36,355 bases of DNA from Actinomycetes bacterium. GTDB lineage: Bacteria > Actinomycetota > Thermoleophilia > Solirubrobacterales > Solirubrobacteraceae. Positions 35,572 through 36,355 of this stretch are shown piece by piece. The notes beneath the pieces are model-generated. The model was given only the letters and a program-made list of their open reading frames with translations. It was not told the origin of the DNA and searched no databases. Both the position numbers and the translations under genes were made by a program. The DNA lies in assembly GCA_023404805.1 (NCBI GenBank), contig JAEYAL010000153.1, forward strand, positions 1-36,355, in the 5' to 3' direction. Numbering within the stretch: the stretch's first letter is position 1; the number at the start of each line of letters is the position of its first letter.

Positions 35572-35817
35572 GTCAGCGCCGAGCCGGTCCGCCGCTGTAT
35601 CGGTTGCGGGGAGAAGACGCCGAAATCGGCTTTGCTGCGGATCGCAGCAGTCGATGGCGTCGCCCGCACCGATCCAGCCGGCCGGCTCCCCGGCCGGGGG
35701 GCCTACGCTTGTAGTGCGGCCTGCCTCCAGCGCGCGAGCGACCGCCGCGCACTCTCGCGCGCATTCCGCGCTCCCGTCGCGCCTCCGAGCGACGTCCCAC
35801 TCCGCTGGCCGGCCTAG
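35572..35817 (+). CDS. ylxR: YlxR-family (DUF448) RNA-binding protein with no ordinary start codon
   Basis: The family motif RRCIGCGEKTPKSALLRI, followed by GRGAYACSAACLQRA, is encoded here in the conserved place between nusA and infB. The frame is open from 35530, after a TGA at 35527-35529, and contains no ATG, GTG or TTG before the TTG at 35632. That start would remove the CxxC motif. The codon at the expected start is GTC (35572-35574), seven bases after GAAGAGG. The product would then be 81 residues, normal for YlxR. Either a rare start codon is used, or a base is wrong (GTG to GTC), or the gene is damaged. YlxR binds RNA and has been linked to RNase P in some bacteria. Confidence 0.8.
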   Translation, partial: VSAEPVRRCIGCGEKTPKSALLRIAAVDGVARTDPAGRLPGRGAYACSAACLQRASDRRALSRAFRAPVAPPSDVPLRWPA

Positions 35818-35913
35818 AGCCAGCGACCACCCGGCGCGCGTGCGCCAGGGCAACCCGCTTCACATCACACGTCTGACCTGGCTGGCGGTGCGCTCCCAAA
35901 GCGCCCAGCGGGT

Positions 35914-35919
35914 TAGACT
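35914..35919 (+). promoter_or_regulatory. -10 element candidate for infB
   Basis: TAGACT lies 11 bases before the infB ATG, and no good Shine-Dalgarno sequence is present. It could give an extra short-leader infB transcript besides readthrough from rimP. Confidence 0.35.
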
Positions 35920-35930
35920 GAAAGCAGAAC

Positions 35931-36355
35931 ATGGCGAAGAAACGCATTAAAGAGCTCGCTCGCGAGCACGATATGCCGGCCAAGGAGGTCATTGACCGCC
36001 TTGTGAGTGCCGGCCTTGAGGTCAAGGGTCCGGCCTCGGCTGTCGACGAGGATCAGGCCAAGCGCGCGCTCGCTGGCCTGCCGATCGAGCAGACCAAGCG
36101 CAAGGAAGTCAAGCGCCCTGCGGTCCAGCAGCGCATCGTCCGCCCGAGCGCGCAGCAGCGCGCCAGCGACGAGGCTGCGGCACGCGAGAAGGCCCGGAAA
36201 GAAGCTGCTGCGCGGCCCACGACCGGCGCCCGTCCGGCCGACCCGCGCCGTCCTGGCCCCACCCGCTCTTCGGTCCAGGGCGACCGCGGCACCGGCCCCG
36301 GTGGCCGCCGCCGCGTCGTCATCGACTCGCAGGCCGGCCGTGGTGGTCCCGGTGG
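35931..36355 (+). CDS. infB: Translation initiation factor IF-2, N-terminal part (runs off window)
   Basis: The first 141 codons are present. MAKKRIKELAREHDMPAKEV is the classic IF-2 N-terminal helix-turn domain, continuing IDRLVSAGLEVKGPASAVDEDQAKRAL. A low-complexity linker rich in Arg, Pro, Gly and Ala follows, as expected in actinobacterial IF-2. The GTPase domain lies beyond the window edge. IF-2 brings initiator tRNA to the ribosome. It follows ylxR by 113 bases, the normal gene order. Confidence 0.95.
   Translation, partial: MAKKRIKELAREHDMPAKEVIDRLVSAGLEVKGPASAVDEDQAKRALAGLPIEQTKRKEVKRPAVQQRIVRPSAQQRASDEAAAREKARKEAAARPTTGARPADPRRPGPTRSSVQGDRGTGPGGRRRVVIDSQAGRGGPG

Noticed and set aside
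35654..35950. A plus-strand open frame overlapping ylxR and the infB start
   Set aside because: It runs in a different frame from both recognised proteins and encodes Ser/Arg/Pro-rich sequence without motifs.

Overview
The window is about 36 kb of very GC-rich chromosome with densely packed genes. It most likely comes from an actinobacterium of the Thermoleophilia (Solirubrobacter/Conexibacter type). The reasons are the GC-rich third codon positions, frequent GTG starts, a gene for the actinobacterial integration host factor (mIHF) beside gmk and rpoZ, the order pyrR-pyrB-pyrC-carA-carB-pyrD, and TANNNT -10 elements sitting 5-11 bases before start codons. The assignment to class is inference; no 16S gene is present. 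I see no insertion sequence, prophage or CRISPR array.

Region 1 (1-6.4 kb) holds the end of a collagen-like protein, an alpha/beta hydrolase, a PAP2 phosphatase, a secreted clan-A glycoside hydrolase, a diacylglycerol-kinase-family lipid kinase and a CorA metal channel. Region 2 (6.5-8.7 kb) starts with a clear SAM-I riboswitch. It leads into a threonine synthase homologue and a MoaD/ThiS-type sulfur carrier ending in Gly-Gly-Cys. The control by S-adenosylmethionine suggests homocysteine/methionine synthesis rather than, or as well as, threonine synthesis. Region 3 (8.7-14.0 kb) is the most unusual part: two divergent transcription units with three proteins carrying SipW-type (TasA/camelysin-like) signal sequences, an accessory secreted protein and a Ser/His signal peptidase. 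This looks like a surface-fibre locus. One subunit has LamG-like modules inserted inside its TasA-like domain.

Region 4 (14.0-18.3 kb) has tRNA-Arg(CCG), two small or hypothetical genes, a three-gene overlapping unit (nuclease-like lipoprotein, fetA, fetB) and RNase Z. Region 5 (18.3-26.6 kb) is the pyrimidine operon. A PyrR-binding loop contains the pyrR ribosome-binding site, and the first five genes overlap. The enzymes run from carbamoyl phosphate to orotate; pyrF is not in the window.

Region 6 (26.6-30.5 kb) starts with a palindrome-rich noncoding stretch, followed by mihF, gmk, rpoZ, coaBC and an acetyltransferase. Region 7 (30.5-33.4 kb) is on the minus strand: a membrane protein with two GGDEF modules, the second degenerate, and a small hypothetical gene. 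Region 8 (33.4-36.4 kb) is the rimP-nusA-ylxR-infB translation/transcription cluster. It is preceded by a two-hairpin leader with a textbook intrinsic terminator. NusA has an extra Cys/His motif and an acidic tail, and ylxR has no ordinary start codon at its expected start.
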